This document shows, in pieces, positions 1-11,024 of a DNA stretch of 64,000 bases (its first letter is position 1; the number at the start of each line of letters is the position of its first letter). The stretch spans positions 558,001 to 622,000 of the forward strand of contig WOAB01000056.1 of NCBI GenBank assembly GCA_027886185.1, given 5' to 3'. The notes below the pieces were generated by a model. That model made no database searches, was not told where the DNA came from, and saw only the letters and a program-made list of their open reading frames with translations. Origin of the DNA: Rheum nobile (lineage: Eukaryota; Streptophyta; Magnoliopsida; Caryophyllales; Polygonaceae). Both the position numbers and the translations under genes were made by a program.

Positions 1-1939
1 GAGGTATGCACAAGAGAAGATTCTGGAAGACTGAATCTTCACAGAAATCGACCCGAAAAGAGACTCCAAGAGATTGAGTCTTTAAGGAAATATGACAAAT
101 CTGGAACGTTTAAAGAATCAGACATCAGTGATTTAAAAGTTGACTTAGATGTTTCGGTTCACGACCAACCTCACCGCTTACAGCGAATCCAGATTGGAAA
201 GAGAACGTACTCTGATCAAAGTCAAGACGAGCTTTCCTAGCTGCACTATTTACTTAGCTGCACTACTCGCCAAATGTATATTAATTATGTGCACTTGGGC
301 ACTTTATCTTATTAAATTCCAAAACCCACATCACATTAAGCTTTTAAATATATATGCCCTGTCACGCAGAACACATATCTAAGGAATGAACCTCACAGAG
401 TCCAAATCTCATCTTAATCGAAAGAATGAACCTCACAGAGTCCAAGCTTCTACTATCGCAGGGTCTTGCTCGCCCTTAACAGTTATAAAGAAACGAATGG
501 ACCTCTCAGAATCTAGGCGTTCCTACGAATACTCATGCTAACTAACAGTTCAAGCACAATAATAGTTCAGGATAAATCCACATAAATGCCCTCAAGGCGA
601 ACATAAATAATAGAGTTATTCTAACAGATATACAACCTATTATAATATCATTATTACAGTTTCCAAAACAGTTTATAAAACCATTTCCAAACAAACACAA
701 TAATCATTCCAAATTAATTACTCAGATAAACAGCTGATAATTAATGTAAATATGGAACGATGAGCAAGAGCGAACCGCCACTTGCCTGAATCCGCAGAGT
801 TTGAATGAAGTCTAACGACGGGATTCCGGGCTCGACACATGGACATATCTGGAGCACAGATTCCTTCGGATCGACCCACAAAGAAACCCTAAGTTAGATT
901 CGACAAACAACAATACAAATCTAAGAAAGAACGAAAATAATCGAAGGAAACGAAACCCGAACGAAGGCCTCGGAAGCCAAACCACAACCGACCAACAACC
1001 AATCTCGCCGGTAGGCGCTGCATCACTTACGGCGGGCGCCGTCACCACCGCGGCGGGCGCCGCCTTCCACGCGGCGGACGCCGTCACCATTGTGGCAGGC
1101 GCCTCCTTCCACGCGGCGGGCGCCGCCTCCCACGCGGCGGGCGCCGCCTCCCACGCGGCGGGCGCCGCTCAAAGGCGTTTCTTCCCGGCGGTTGGCCCTT
1201 CTTCACGGCGGGCGCCGGGCTCTTCACGGCGGTCGCCTGGCTCTTCACGGCGGGCGCCGTGTTCTGGCCGACGGTCGCCGCCTTCAAGCCGGCGGTCGCC
1301 GCCTTTATCCGGCGGTCGCCGCCTTTATCCGGCGGTCGCCGTCGCTAAACAGAAACTGAAATACGAGAGGAAAAACTCACCCTCGACGATCGGTTTGGCT
1401 CGTATTTCGCCTTGCTTGGTTTCTAGGCTTCTAAGGGCCTCCCAAGCTTCTCTTGGCCACCGGAAATGACACCAAACGAGCTCCGACGTTCGACTTGAGC
1501 TTTCCCGAAGAGAGCATTTTTTAGAGTTTGAGAGCTTTGAGAGTGTGAGCTCTCTCTTCCTCCCAATGTCCTCCTTAAATAGGCAAGCTCCAAGGTGAAG
1601 GAAGGAGGTAGGAAGCTTCCTTCCCATCCCTTGGGTAATAACCTTGCACTTTGTCTCTTGGATAAAAACCTTAGGGTAACAAACTTGTACTTTAGTGCCC
1701 ATTGGATGATAACTCTTGGGCAATAATCTTAACCCCGTGTTAAATATATTCGTACACGAACGAGTATTAACTCCCAAAATGCGTCGACTGTATGTTATTT
1801 CACTGAGAAAAATATTACAGAGGCAGAGCACATTACAGAATGTCTCAAACTATCTAAATTAAATCCGACGTACGAAACGGGTACTCGGGAAAATTCCCAA
1901 AATTCCCAAAATAACCTTACAGAAATACGGGGTATCACA
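1..1939 (-). repeat. 3' LTR of the chromovirus-like element (truncated at window start)
   Basis: It matches 7557-9280 almost base for base and ends in CACA at 1939, directly beside a polypurine tract, so it is the 3' LTR of a minus-strand element. It carries a longer GC-rich minisatellite than its partner LTR. The other end lies outside the window. Confidence 0.93.
1031..1340. repeat. GC-rich 21-bp minisatellite inside the LTR
   Basis: Decamers of form GGCG-GG-CGCC or GGCG-GT-CGCC, with some variants, start at 1031, 1052, 1073, 1094, 1115, 1136 and 1157 (exact 21-bp steps), then at 1207, 1228, 1249, 1270, 1291, 1311 and 1331. The decamer is an inverted repeat with a 2-base centre. The 21-bp step is a multiple of three, which explains long open frames on both strands; I do not regard those as genes. 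Confidence 0.9.
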
Positions 1940-1942
1940 TCA

Positions 1943-1952
1943 CCTCCCCCTT
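1943..1952 (-). other. Polypurine tract
   Basis: On the minus strand the sequence reads AAGGGGGAGG followed by TGA and then the LTR. A polypurine run next to the 3' LTR primes plus-strand synthesis in LTR retrotransposons. Its position fixes the element's orientation as minus. Confidence 0.85.
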
Positions 1953-2779
1953 AAAAGTAGTTTCGACCCCGAAACTTGCATGAAGCCAATGAGGGTCCTG
2001 CCTCAACACCAATCTTACCACTTGGATTCAATATCCTTATTCACTTCATCCTTGAAATGGATCACAAGAGATATTACTCTTAATTCCTTAGGATATCATT
2101 CTGAAAATGATTCGCTCGTCTCGATGCTTATAACACAACTCACTTATGAGAGATAGCTCTTAGTCTCTCCGAACATAACTCCACAAGTTCATCCTTTATC
2201 TCTTAAGGAAGCTTGGAAAAAAAAACTCAGCGTATGGGATACCGCTTAACACTTTATTCCTTAGGTGTATATAGACAATTCTCTTTACTGAATCTTTAAT
2301 ACATCGGGATCGTTGGCATATCCCCTCTTAAACTGCAACCTTTCTTCTTAACACAACAATTCTTACAACTTAATCTTCCTCAAAGAGTTACACCCAGCCT
2401 TATAGATGACATACTCTATATATGAAGAAGAATCTTAGGAATGGATTTAGATTTAAACAGCAGAGTCGACCTTGTGATTAATCATATAGGGGACGAACAT
2501 CTAAGTTGCCCCCAATACTCCACCACCATAAGTCCGACAGTCTTTATCCTTACTTGGCATAAGCTGTTCTCGACACTTACGAGGTTTCGTATGAACAACT
2601 AATTCGTAACGATAACGCATTCTGAAATTTCCAAAACAAGGAAACACTTCATTATCATTCAAACATTACCTTAACTGGCAAAAGTTGAACAACCAGATCA
2701 CGATACCACGGAGATTATCGACACACGTCGCTACTCCTTAATCTTAAAGAAAGACTTGACATAAATATAACTTAATGGA
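1953..2779 (-). other. Degenerate retrotransposon interior, no coding signal
   Basis: This stretch lies between the polypurine tract and the second gag-like piece. I find no domain motifs. It is probably 3' untranslated or decayed pol sequence of the retrotransposon. Confidence 0.6.
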
Positions 2780-3259
2780 TCAGAGTTCTTCTCCGTTGGC
2801 TTGACTCATTACAAAGAGTCTTTGCCCTTGGCCTGAAGACCCCATAGGCGCTTTGCCTTTATTACGAGCCATAGACTGCTCAGGAGCCGATGCCTCTGGC
2901 CTTGGGTTCTGCCCACCGCCAACATTTGATGCCTGATAAGACTGCATTGGTCCCTGACCCTTCAGTCTGCAGTATGTTTTTATGTGGCCTTCTCTCCCAC
3001 AATTATGACATACTCTCTTGTCATTTTGGCAATTAATTTTTTTTTTATGCCCAACTTCACCACAGTTGTGGCACTGAATTACTCTGCTGCTCCAACCTGA
3101 GCCTCTGGCAGAGTCAGACTGAGTTGTCTCGGTCTTGGCACGACCAGACTTTTCAAACTTGGTAGGCGATGCCGGTCGTTTGAATGATCCAACCTGGCGA
3201 TCTTGTTGTCCACCCTTTCCCTTAACTTGCTTCTCCCGTTTATGGGCAGACTCCTCCAA
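2780..3259 (-). pseudogene. Second gag zinc-knuckle fragment, misplaced downstream of integrase
   Basis: An open stretch of 159 codons carries two zinc-knuckle-like motifs. The first is slightly damaged (CHNCGEVGHKKKINC has one residue too many); the second is CHNCGREGHIKTYC, a good CX2CX4HX4C. The flanking low-complexity sequence resembles the linker in the element's own gag, and it ends in a pre-protease motif (RLFVMSQANGE) like that after the first gag knuckles. In Ty3 elements such knuckles lie upstream of protease, not after integrase, so this is a fragment moved by recombination or template switching, or the remains of a second element. It is not a functional gene. Confidence 0.75.
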
Positions 3260-3302
3260 TGTGATCTCTGTCGACTCTGGGCGGTCAATATCCTCTGTCT
3301 AA

Positions 3303-3692
3303 TCAAGCAATGTCTAGAGCTGTCCTTTCGACCAACTCTGGTCCAAGCAGAATCTTGTCGGCATTCTTATCCCAAAAAATCGGAGATCTGCATTTGAGAC
3401 CATACAAAGCTTCAAACGGAGCCATCTTGATCTTAGCATGCCAGCTATTATTGTACGTGAACACAATCAGACTCAGGCTGTCTTCCCTCGGACGATCGAG
3501 TGCACATGCTCTTATCATATCCTCCAGGGTCTGGATGGTCCTTTCAGACTGTCCATCTGTCTGAGGATGAAATATTGTACTGAATCTTAATTCAGTTCCC
3601 ATGGCCTTATAAAGCTCTTGCCAGAACCTTGACATGAATCGGCCATCTCGATCCGATACAATGGTCTTTAGGAATGCCATGTAAACGAACAA
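3303..3692 (-). pseudogene. Integrase catalytic-core fragment
   Basis: About 129 codons match the second half of a Ty3 integrase core. They show the second catalytic Asp (IVSDRDGRF), then HPQTDGQSERTIQTLEDM with the catalytic Glu, then an ALYG motif. The zinc-binding N-terminus and first catalytic Asp are not in this frame, and the C-terminal/chromodomain part is replaced by the zinc-knuckle fragment immediately downstream. Integrase inserts element cDNA into chromosomes; this copy cannot. Confidence 0.85.
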
Positions 3693-3789
3693 TCTCCTGG
3701 TGGAAAACTTCTGCTGACCTCTGGGTCACCCAAGTAACCTCAGTTTCCAATGCAAACACTATTGATGCTAGTTCTAGGTCATGTGTTGG

Positions 3790-4872
3790 TTAGTTTGCTT
3801 CATAGGTTTTCAATTGTCTAGATGTGTATGCAATAACCTTGCCCCTCTGCATCAAAGACACATCCCAACCCATTTCTCGAAGCATTACTATAGACCATAT
3901 AACCATCATTCCTTCCGACAACGCCGAAACCGGTGTATAAGTCAGACACTGTTTCAACTTCTTGAAAACTGGTCTTGCACTTGTCATCCCAGACAACTTC
4001 TTGTTGACCTTGCGGAACAGACTGGTCATAGGTGGAGTGATCTTAGAAAAATCATTCCATGAACCGTCTATAATGCTCAGCAAGCTCCGGGAAACTGCGC
4101 ACCTCGCTCACACCCTGAGGCCGCTTCCAAACAACTACTGATTCACTCTTCTGGGGAATAACCATAACCTCGTTCTTATTGATCACATGGCCTAAGAAAG
4201 CCACTTCTAGATCCAACAATCGCACTTAGCCCACTTTGCGTACAACCGACTTGGTCTAAGGACCGATAAAGCAATCCGCATATGTTCCCTGTGAGCTTCC
4301 TTGCTCGGGAAAATATCAAAATGCCATTGATGAAGACCACTATGAACTTATTCAAGTACTGGTCTAAAACATCGATGCACTAGGTTCATGAAAACTGCTG
4401 GAGCATTCGAAGCCCAGATGGCATGACTACAAACTCGTAGTGACCATCTCTCGCCTGAACGCAATCCTCGGAATATCATCCTTACGAATCCTGAGCTGAT
4501 AAAAACCAGACCTCCGGTCGATCTTGGAGAAAACTTTTGCTCCCTGTAGTTGATCCAACAGATCATCACTCCTTGGCAACAGATACTTGCTCTTGATCGT
4601 GACTTTATTCAACTCTCGAAAGTCAAAACAAAGTCGAAACGGTCCTTCTTTTTTTTTGACAAATAAAACTAGGGCACTCCTACTCAAGATGATGCACTCA
4701 ACTTTATATAACTTTTGTCAAGAAGATCCTTGAGTTGCTTCTTCAACTCTTGCATCTCAACAGGAGCCATCCGGTACGGTGCCTCAGAGATCGGCGTGGT
4801 ACTCGGCTCGAGATCAACGACAAACTCTACGACACGATTCGGGGTATCTAGGAATATCTTCTGGAAAGACAC
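3790..4872 (-). pseudogene. Reverse transcriptase-RNase H region, frameshifted
   Basis: Read on the minus strand, successive fragments in different frames match Ty3 RT. There is a pre-RT segment (SEAPYRMAPVEM, 4684-4872), then fingers/palm motifs (LFVKKKEGPFRLCFDFRELN and KVFSKIDRRSGFYQLRIRKDD, 4427-4687), then the NAPAVFMNLVHRCFRPVL segment (4348-4450). RNase H-like motifs (VIAYTSRQLKTYEAN) lie at 3790-4083. A canonical YxDD active site is not preserved. Frame changes and stops make this a pseudogene. The region between gag and RT (4873-5371), where protease should be, is too decayed to recognise. Confidence 0.85.
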
Positions 4873-5371
4873 CCGGAAATCCTCTAACCACAGGAATATA
4901 AAAAATTGAAGTCGATCACTGCCTTATGACGCTTCCGTCAATCCATACTGAGAATAATTATCGTATGGGACCATGGTTATTTAGGTCAAATCGCTTTGAA
5001 TTTCTTACCCTTGATGGTAATCGACAATTCCGACAGACGATTGGTTCTAACCAAATATTTCATATTAATAATATTTATAACCAAAGGTTCACAAACTTAG
5101 CCGCATACAGAACTTAACTTATAACCATCCAAAATGAAAGTCTGGGTAGCACTCACATCAACAACACATTAACAAAAGTGTAATGCAGATACAAAGTACT
5201 CTAAGCATTAGGAGCATAGGGTCCATTCGCCTCACGCATCACGTAAAGACATTGATCCTGACTTCCAGAAGCCACTGGGGCTTTCCCCTTATCCTGCGCA
5301 GTTGTCTGCATCGAAGGATTGGAAGTCTCTGTTGGTTTAAACCTAGGTCTGTTGTTTGGATTAACAGACCC

Positions 5372-6529
5372 CTAATGAGACTCCGCTCCTTTCTGCATTT
5401 CCTGCCGACAGAACCTCTGCATATGTCCTTCCTTTCCACAACCAAAACAAGTCTTCTTCTCATTCCGACATGCAAAATTCTTGTGCCCAGATGCACCACA
5501 ATTATGGCATTGGATCAGACTCTTGCTCTGACCCGATTGCTGAGTTGACCCATCTCGAGTCGTTTCTGTCTTTGCCTTGCTGGACTTGGCAAAATCAGAA
5601 GGTGGTGCGGGACGTTTAAACCCACTTGCCTGAGGCTGGTTCTGCACTTGCCTCTGGCTATCACGCTTCCTGGTTGACTCCTCCAGAGTTACCTCCAACT
5701 TGTAGGCCGCATCCACGTACTGCTCGAGAGTAGAGCATGTGTGGTGCACCATCCATGGTTTAATATCTGGGTTCATCCATTCATGGAAGTACTAGATCTT
5801 CTGAGCCTCACTGGATATCTCTGGTTCAGCATACTGTAGCAAATGATTGAATTTAGTGGCAAACTCGGTCACCTTCAATCCATCCGTCTTAGGATACAAG
5901 AACTCCTTGTGTTTCTCCTCCCTCATAGCACGAGAGAAGAAACGGTCCGTCATCTTGGTCTTAAACATTGACCAGGTCAATACCGGGCTATTAGCTAAGC
6001 CGGTACCCTCCCACCATTCACTGGCTTCTTCCTTCAACTGTAGAGAAGCTATGTGCACTTTCTCCGCTTCAATGCACTCCACATTACGGAACAATCGCTC
6101 CATGTGGGAAAACCAATGAGCCACTCTGACTGACTCTCCCTTTCCATCGTAACTGTCAGGTCTCATAGAGTTAATGGCCTTCAGAGCTCGGCCATACTCC
6201 CCTCTATTCCTGATCACGCCTCCCTGTAGTACCTGGTTCTCTTGTTCCTCAAACCTCGGAACTTCTGGAGGTACTGGCACTCCTTGTGCCTGAGGTGCAA
6301 TTGGTCGCATTATCTCGGTGAATGCTTGCATAACAATCCCCCAAATTGCTGCGACTGTTGCTGCATCGAGCACTATTGGAGCGTCGGCCTGAGCTTGGCC
6401 ATTGCCTCCTGGATTATTGTTGAAGACAGACTCACACTCTCATGATGGGTCTGCATCAATCCTCGAGTTTGGTCTGGGGTCATTGCTCGGCCCAACACTA
6501 GCACGGATAACGTTCCTTGTGTTCACCAT
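5372..6529 (-). pseudogene. Gag polyprotein with two zinc knuckles, two in-frame stops
   Basis: A single minus-strand frame starts at ATG 6529-6527 and runs about 385 codons, broken only by TGA at 6441-6443 and TAG at 5792-5794. The middle part is a retrotransposon gag capsid domain (ASEWWEGTG, FKTKMTDRFF, FATKFNHLLQYA). The C-terminus has two CX2CX4HX4C knuckles (CHNCGASGHKNFAC and CFGCGKEGHMQRFC) that bind element RNA. It sits just downstream of the primer-binding site, as expected. Two nonsense changes in an otherwise open frame suggest moderate age. Confidence 0.88.
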
Positions 6530-6958
6530 CTGTTTACCGATCAAATTCCAAGGATTTTATCACATTAGTATCATTATGATATACTTATTGTAATAAAATC
6601 AACTTAGAATAGATCAAACTCATAAATTTCTATTGATGAACTGAAACTGAGATACTAGGTTCTACAACCTCAAATCACAACGAGCGAACTGGGAATCAAG
6701 CCTAACTGGAGATGGCGAAACCACCTCGGCTTCTCCCGGGTTCCTCTGAAGAGAACAGAATGCACCCATATCTAGCGGGGCAACGAGAAATAAATTAGTC
6801 TTTCTAGACATAGAAGCAAGCTTACTACATCAGACTATATAGAAGACACGACTATGAACGGTGTTTTGAAATTCTTTTCACTTAAAAAATTCAGAGCCCT
6901 TTTAAAGCATTTTCAAAAACGGATAAATGATTTATAAAATCCCAAACCCGTTTTAAAA

Positions 6959-6974
6959 CCTGGCTCTGATACCA
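6959..6974 (-). other. Primer-binding site, initiator tRNA-Met type
   Basis: The minus strand reads TGGTATCAGAGCCAGG, four bases after the inner LTR edge. TGGTATCAGAGC is the standard complement of the 3' end of plant initiator tRNA-Met and primes minus-strand cDNA synthesis. Confidence 0.93.
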
Positions 6975-6978
6975 CAAC

Positions 6979-9280
6979 TGTAACACCCCCAAAACTTAAC
7001 CCTTTTGGAAAAGTATTATCGCCAGTGACCTCAGTGTTCCTTACCGAGATCACCTAAGGCTTTACCGTTTGAATACAAACCATGAAATACAATGATACAA
7101 AATGATAACTTTATTCATATAAAACATGAGTCCCGGGATTACATCCCAATTCCGAATAGGACAAACACAGAGTTTAACAAAGTACAGCGGAAGTCTTTAA
7201 ACAAGGTACAGCGGAAGTCTTTTAAATATATTACAAACAAGGATCTTGACCACAATGGTCATCTCCCAAGGATCTCAACCTGATTAAAAGAAATTATTAA
7301 AAACATCCAAAAATAACCGTCGTCTTCATAGTCAATCTAGTCTCTTCATATCTTCGCTCTATCTGATGTGCCGAATCGAACGGATGACACCAGCCAACCA
7401 TGCAGAGAAAAATTGCAATTGGTTAGTATACTGAATAGACTATGCAAGGGTACAAAGCAGAGTGGTTCGAAGCAGTCGTATTAGGTTAGACTCATCGCTT
7501 CTCGAATAATAACCGATGACGATAGTCAACCATCATACTCTTACTGGAATAAACAAGAGGTATGCACAAGAGAGGATTCTGGAAGACTGAATCTTCACAG
7601 AAATCGACCCGAAAAGAGACTCCAAGAGATTGAGTCTTTAAGGAAATATGACAAATCTGGAACGTTTAAAGAATCAGACATCAGTGATTTAAAAGCTGAC
7701 TTAGATGTTTTGGTTCACGACCAACCTCACCGCTTACAGCGAATCCAGATTGGAAAGAGAACGTACTCTGATCAAAGTCAAGACGAGCTTTCCTAGCTGC
7801 ACTATTTACTTAGCAGCACTACTCGCCAAAGGTATATTAATTATGTGCACTTGGTCACTTTATCTTATTAAATTCCAAAACCCACATCACATTAAGCTTT
7901 TAAATATATATGCCCTGTCACGCAGAACACATATCTAAGGAATGAACCTCACAGAGTCCAAGCTTCTACTATCGCAGGGTCTTGCTCGCCCTTAACAGTT
8001 ATAAAGAAACGAATGGACCTCTCAGAATTCAGGGGTTCCTACGAATACTCATGCTAACTAACAGTTCAAGCACAATAATAGTTCAGGACAAATCCACATA
8101 AATGCCCTCAAGGCGAACATAAATAATAGCGTTGTTCTAACAGATATACAACCTATTATAATATCATTATTACAGTTTCCAAAACAGTTTATAAAACCAT
8201 TTCCAGACAAACACAATAATCATTCCAAATTAATTACTCAGATAAACAACTGATAATTAATGTAAATATGGAACGATGAGCAAGAGCGAACCGCCACTTG
8301 CCTGAATCCGCAGAGTTTGAATGAAGTCTAACGACGGGATTCCGGGCTCGACACAGGGACAGATCTGGAGCACGGATTCCTTTGGATCGACCCACAAAGA
8401 AACCCTAAGTTAGATTCGACAAACAACAATACAAATCTAAGAAAGAACGAAAGGAATCGAAGGAAACGAAACCCGAACGAAGGCCTCGGAAGCCAAACCA
8501 CAACCGACCAACAACCATTCTCGCCGGCGGGCGCTACATCACTTACGGCGGGCGCCGTCACCACCGCGGCGGGCGCCGCTCAAAGGCGTTTCTTCCTGGC
8601 GGTTGGCCCTTCTTCACGGCGGCGCCGAGCTCTTCACGGCGGTCGCCAGGATCTTCACGGCGGGCGCCGTGTTCTGGCCGGCGGTCGCCGTCGCTAAACA
8701 GAAACTGAAATACCAGAGGAAAAACTCACCCTCGACGATCGGTTTGGCTCGTCTTTCGCCTTGCTTGGTTTCTAGGCTTCTAAGGGCCTCCCAAGCTTCT
8801 CTTGGCCACCGGAAATGACACCAAACGAGCTCCGACGTTCGACTTGAGCTTTCCCGAAGAGAGCATTTTTGAGAGCTTTGAGAGTGTGAGCTCTCTCTTC
8901 CTCCCAATGTCCTCCTTAAATAGGCAAGCTCCAAGGTGAAGGAAGGTGGTAGGAAGCTTCCTTCCCATCCCTTGGATAATAACCTTGCATTTTGCCTCTT
9001 GGATAAAAACCTTAGGGTAACAAACTTGTACTTTAGTGCTCATTGGATGATAACTCTTGGGCAATAATCTTAACCCCGTGTTAAATATATTCGTACACGA
9101 ACGAGTATTAACTCCCAAAATGCGTCGACTGTATGTTATTTCACTGAGAAAAATATTACAGAGGCAGAACACATTACAGAATGTCTCAAACTATCTGAAT
9201 TAAATCCGACGTACGAAACGGATACTCGAGAAAATTCTCAAAATTCCCAAAATAACCTTACAGAAATACGGGGTATCACA
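6979..9280 (-). repeat. 5' LTR of the chromovirus-like element (complete, ~2.3 kb)
   Basis: It starts TGTAACACC and ends GGTATCACA (TG...CA), and is near-identical to 1-1939 over the shared part. The left half contains an outer segment not visible in the truncated partner. A related but longer LTR stands alone at 11025-13973. Confidence 0.93.
8526..8689. repeat. Shorter GC-rich minisatellite in the 5' LTR
   Basis: The same GGCG-GK-CGCC decamer array as at 1031-1340, but with only about six recognisable units. The two LTRs of one element are identical at insertion, so the array has expanded in one or contracted in the other since. Confidence 0.85.
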
Positions 9281-10643
9281 AAATCAGTAGCCAAACAACC
9301 ATTCAATTAAACCATACTTGAACCAAATACCCCAACGACATTGATTCTTAGTCCGAGTGGTAGGCGATGGTCACAAGTGATTGACGAAGTCACGAAGACA
9401 ACCCAATGTTGGAGGAGTCATCGGGGTCGGGCGAACAACAACACAAAGCACCAACGGCAGTCGGAAGCCTCGTCCTCAACCTTTTGGTAGCGCTGAGAAC
9501 AACCCGTGGCAATGCGGGTTCTCGACAAGAATGGTGGCGGTGGTGATGGAAAAATGGCTAGAAGAGCCTCTCTTGTTCATCTTCTGTCTTGAAAAATTGA
9601 ATAAAACAAACCCTAAATTCTTAATTTGAATTTTGAGGGGGGAAACCTGAAAAAAGAACAAGGACAAATTGACGAAGGGGATCTGAAAATGAAGGAGATA
9701 GATTTGAAAATGGAGGAGAGAATACAAATCGTACATGATATAATTACAGAGTATGGGGTTTGAGCGAGAGGAGAGATTTGAAAATGGAGGAAGAGAGATG
9801 GAAAAGGAGAAAAACCTCTTCATGTTATGGTTTGAAAGAGAGGAAGAATAAAAGAAATAAAACATAAAAAAAAGGCTGAAAAAGGGGCTTAAATTGAGTG
9901 TCACGTGGCTGAATATGGGGAAGGGGGAAGGGTTTGTTTTAATTGTATAATAGATAATACTACTAAGGTTCCTCTAATAAATTTAGGGTCATATGTTGGG
10001 ATATTATTTTATTCTACAATGTTTAAAATGACATTTTGATTTATAATGTTATTTTAGATAAGTAAGAAAATATATTTTCAAACTCCCATTTATATTTAGC
10101 ATTTTTATTTTAATTATTTTATTTTATTTTGTCGGAATTTCAAATTATTTTTTGTGTTGCTTCAAATCTTTTAAGCATTTAATTAATTGTGAATTATGAA
10201 AATTATTTTTGGAAATTTTATTTTATTTTTATATTTTTTGCTCAAAATTTTCATTTATTAATTAAAAAATATAATAAATGTATATCCCAAAAAATGTAAA
10301 ATTTTAGGTCTACGTAATATTTTTTATATATATTATGTTCAAAGTAAAATAAGAGTTGTTTTGATCGGAGGGAATATTGATTATGTTAAATAAAATAAAA
10401 TTACAAATTTTAGAAACCCGTGAAATTATTATTATATAAATGAATTACAGTAAAACAATTGGTTTATTCTTATTGAAAACTGATTTAGTATGATTTAATT
10501 GTTTCCAACAAATTTCTTTATTCTGAAAATAAACTAAAATCAACTATAAACTCAATCAACTTACCTATTACCTATTTGATGATTTAGGATTTGTTTGGAA
10601 AAAAATTGGATAAAGACTTTTTTTGTAAATAAATACTTATTTC
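9281..10643. other. AT-rich intergenic DNA, no gene seen
   Basis: This holds long A/T runs and purine-rich stretches (9650-9900). A 142-codon minus-strand frame at 9476-9904 is low-complexity (Phe/Ser/Leu) with no domain. I see no supported gene. Confidence 0.6.
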
Positions 10644-11024
10644 TAGACTTGTCGACACGCTCGAAACGGATCAAGTCGGATTTGGGTCAAATCGGCTCGA
10701 GTCGTTAAATTTTTGGGTTGATCGGGTCGGGTTGCAATGAGTTTAGCTTGGGTTCGGGTCAATCCAATGGATCGGAAATGCCTGTTTTTATGATTATAAT
10801 TTTTAAATCTAATAAATAAATAATATTATTTAATAAAATATATTAGAATATTTTATATAAACGAAATAAAATATACTCCCTCTGTCCGGTTTGTTTGTCC
10901 ACAAGGACATTTTTCACTTGTTTTAATGCAAAAAAAAAGTACAAATTTGCATTTAATGAAGCTGCAGAAGAGAGGATGCAACTTACAGATTCAAATTTTG
11001 AACCAATGGGAATAATGATACACT

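Larger units (their letters stand above)
1..9280 (-). mobile_element. Ty3/gypsy LTR retrotransposon (chromovirus-like), degenerate, left end cut by window
   Basis: Two near-identical long repeats at 1-1939 and 6979-9280 flank a roughly 5-kb interior. On the minus strand the order is LTR, primer-binding site complementary to initiator tRNA-Met, gag with two zinc knuckles, reverse transcriptase, RNase H, integrase core, a second gag-like zinc-knuckle piece, polypurine tract, LTR. That is the Ty3 order apart from the extra gag piece. LTRs above 2 kb and the RT/IN motifs resemble the Tekay/Del chromovirus group (inference). All reading frames are broken and no chromodomain is visible. The left target duplication lies outside the window. 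Confidence 0.92.

Noticed and set aside
1084..1469. Overlapping Arg/Pro/Ala-rich reading frames on both strands
   Set aside because: They are produced by a 21-bp GC-rich tandem repeat, whose period keeps frames open on both strands. No start context or domain.
9476..9904. 142-codon minus-strand frame
   Set aside because: Low-complexity Phe/Ser/Leu composition from purine-rich opposite strand, with no motif or promoter.
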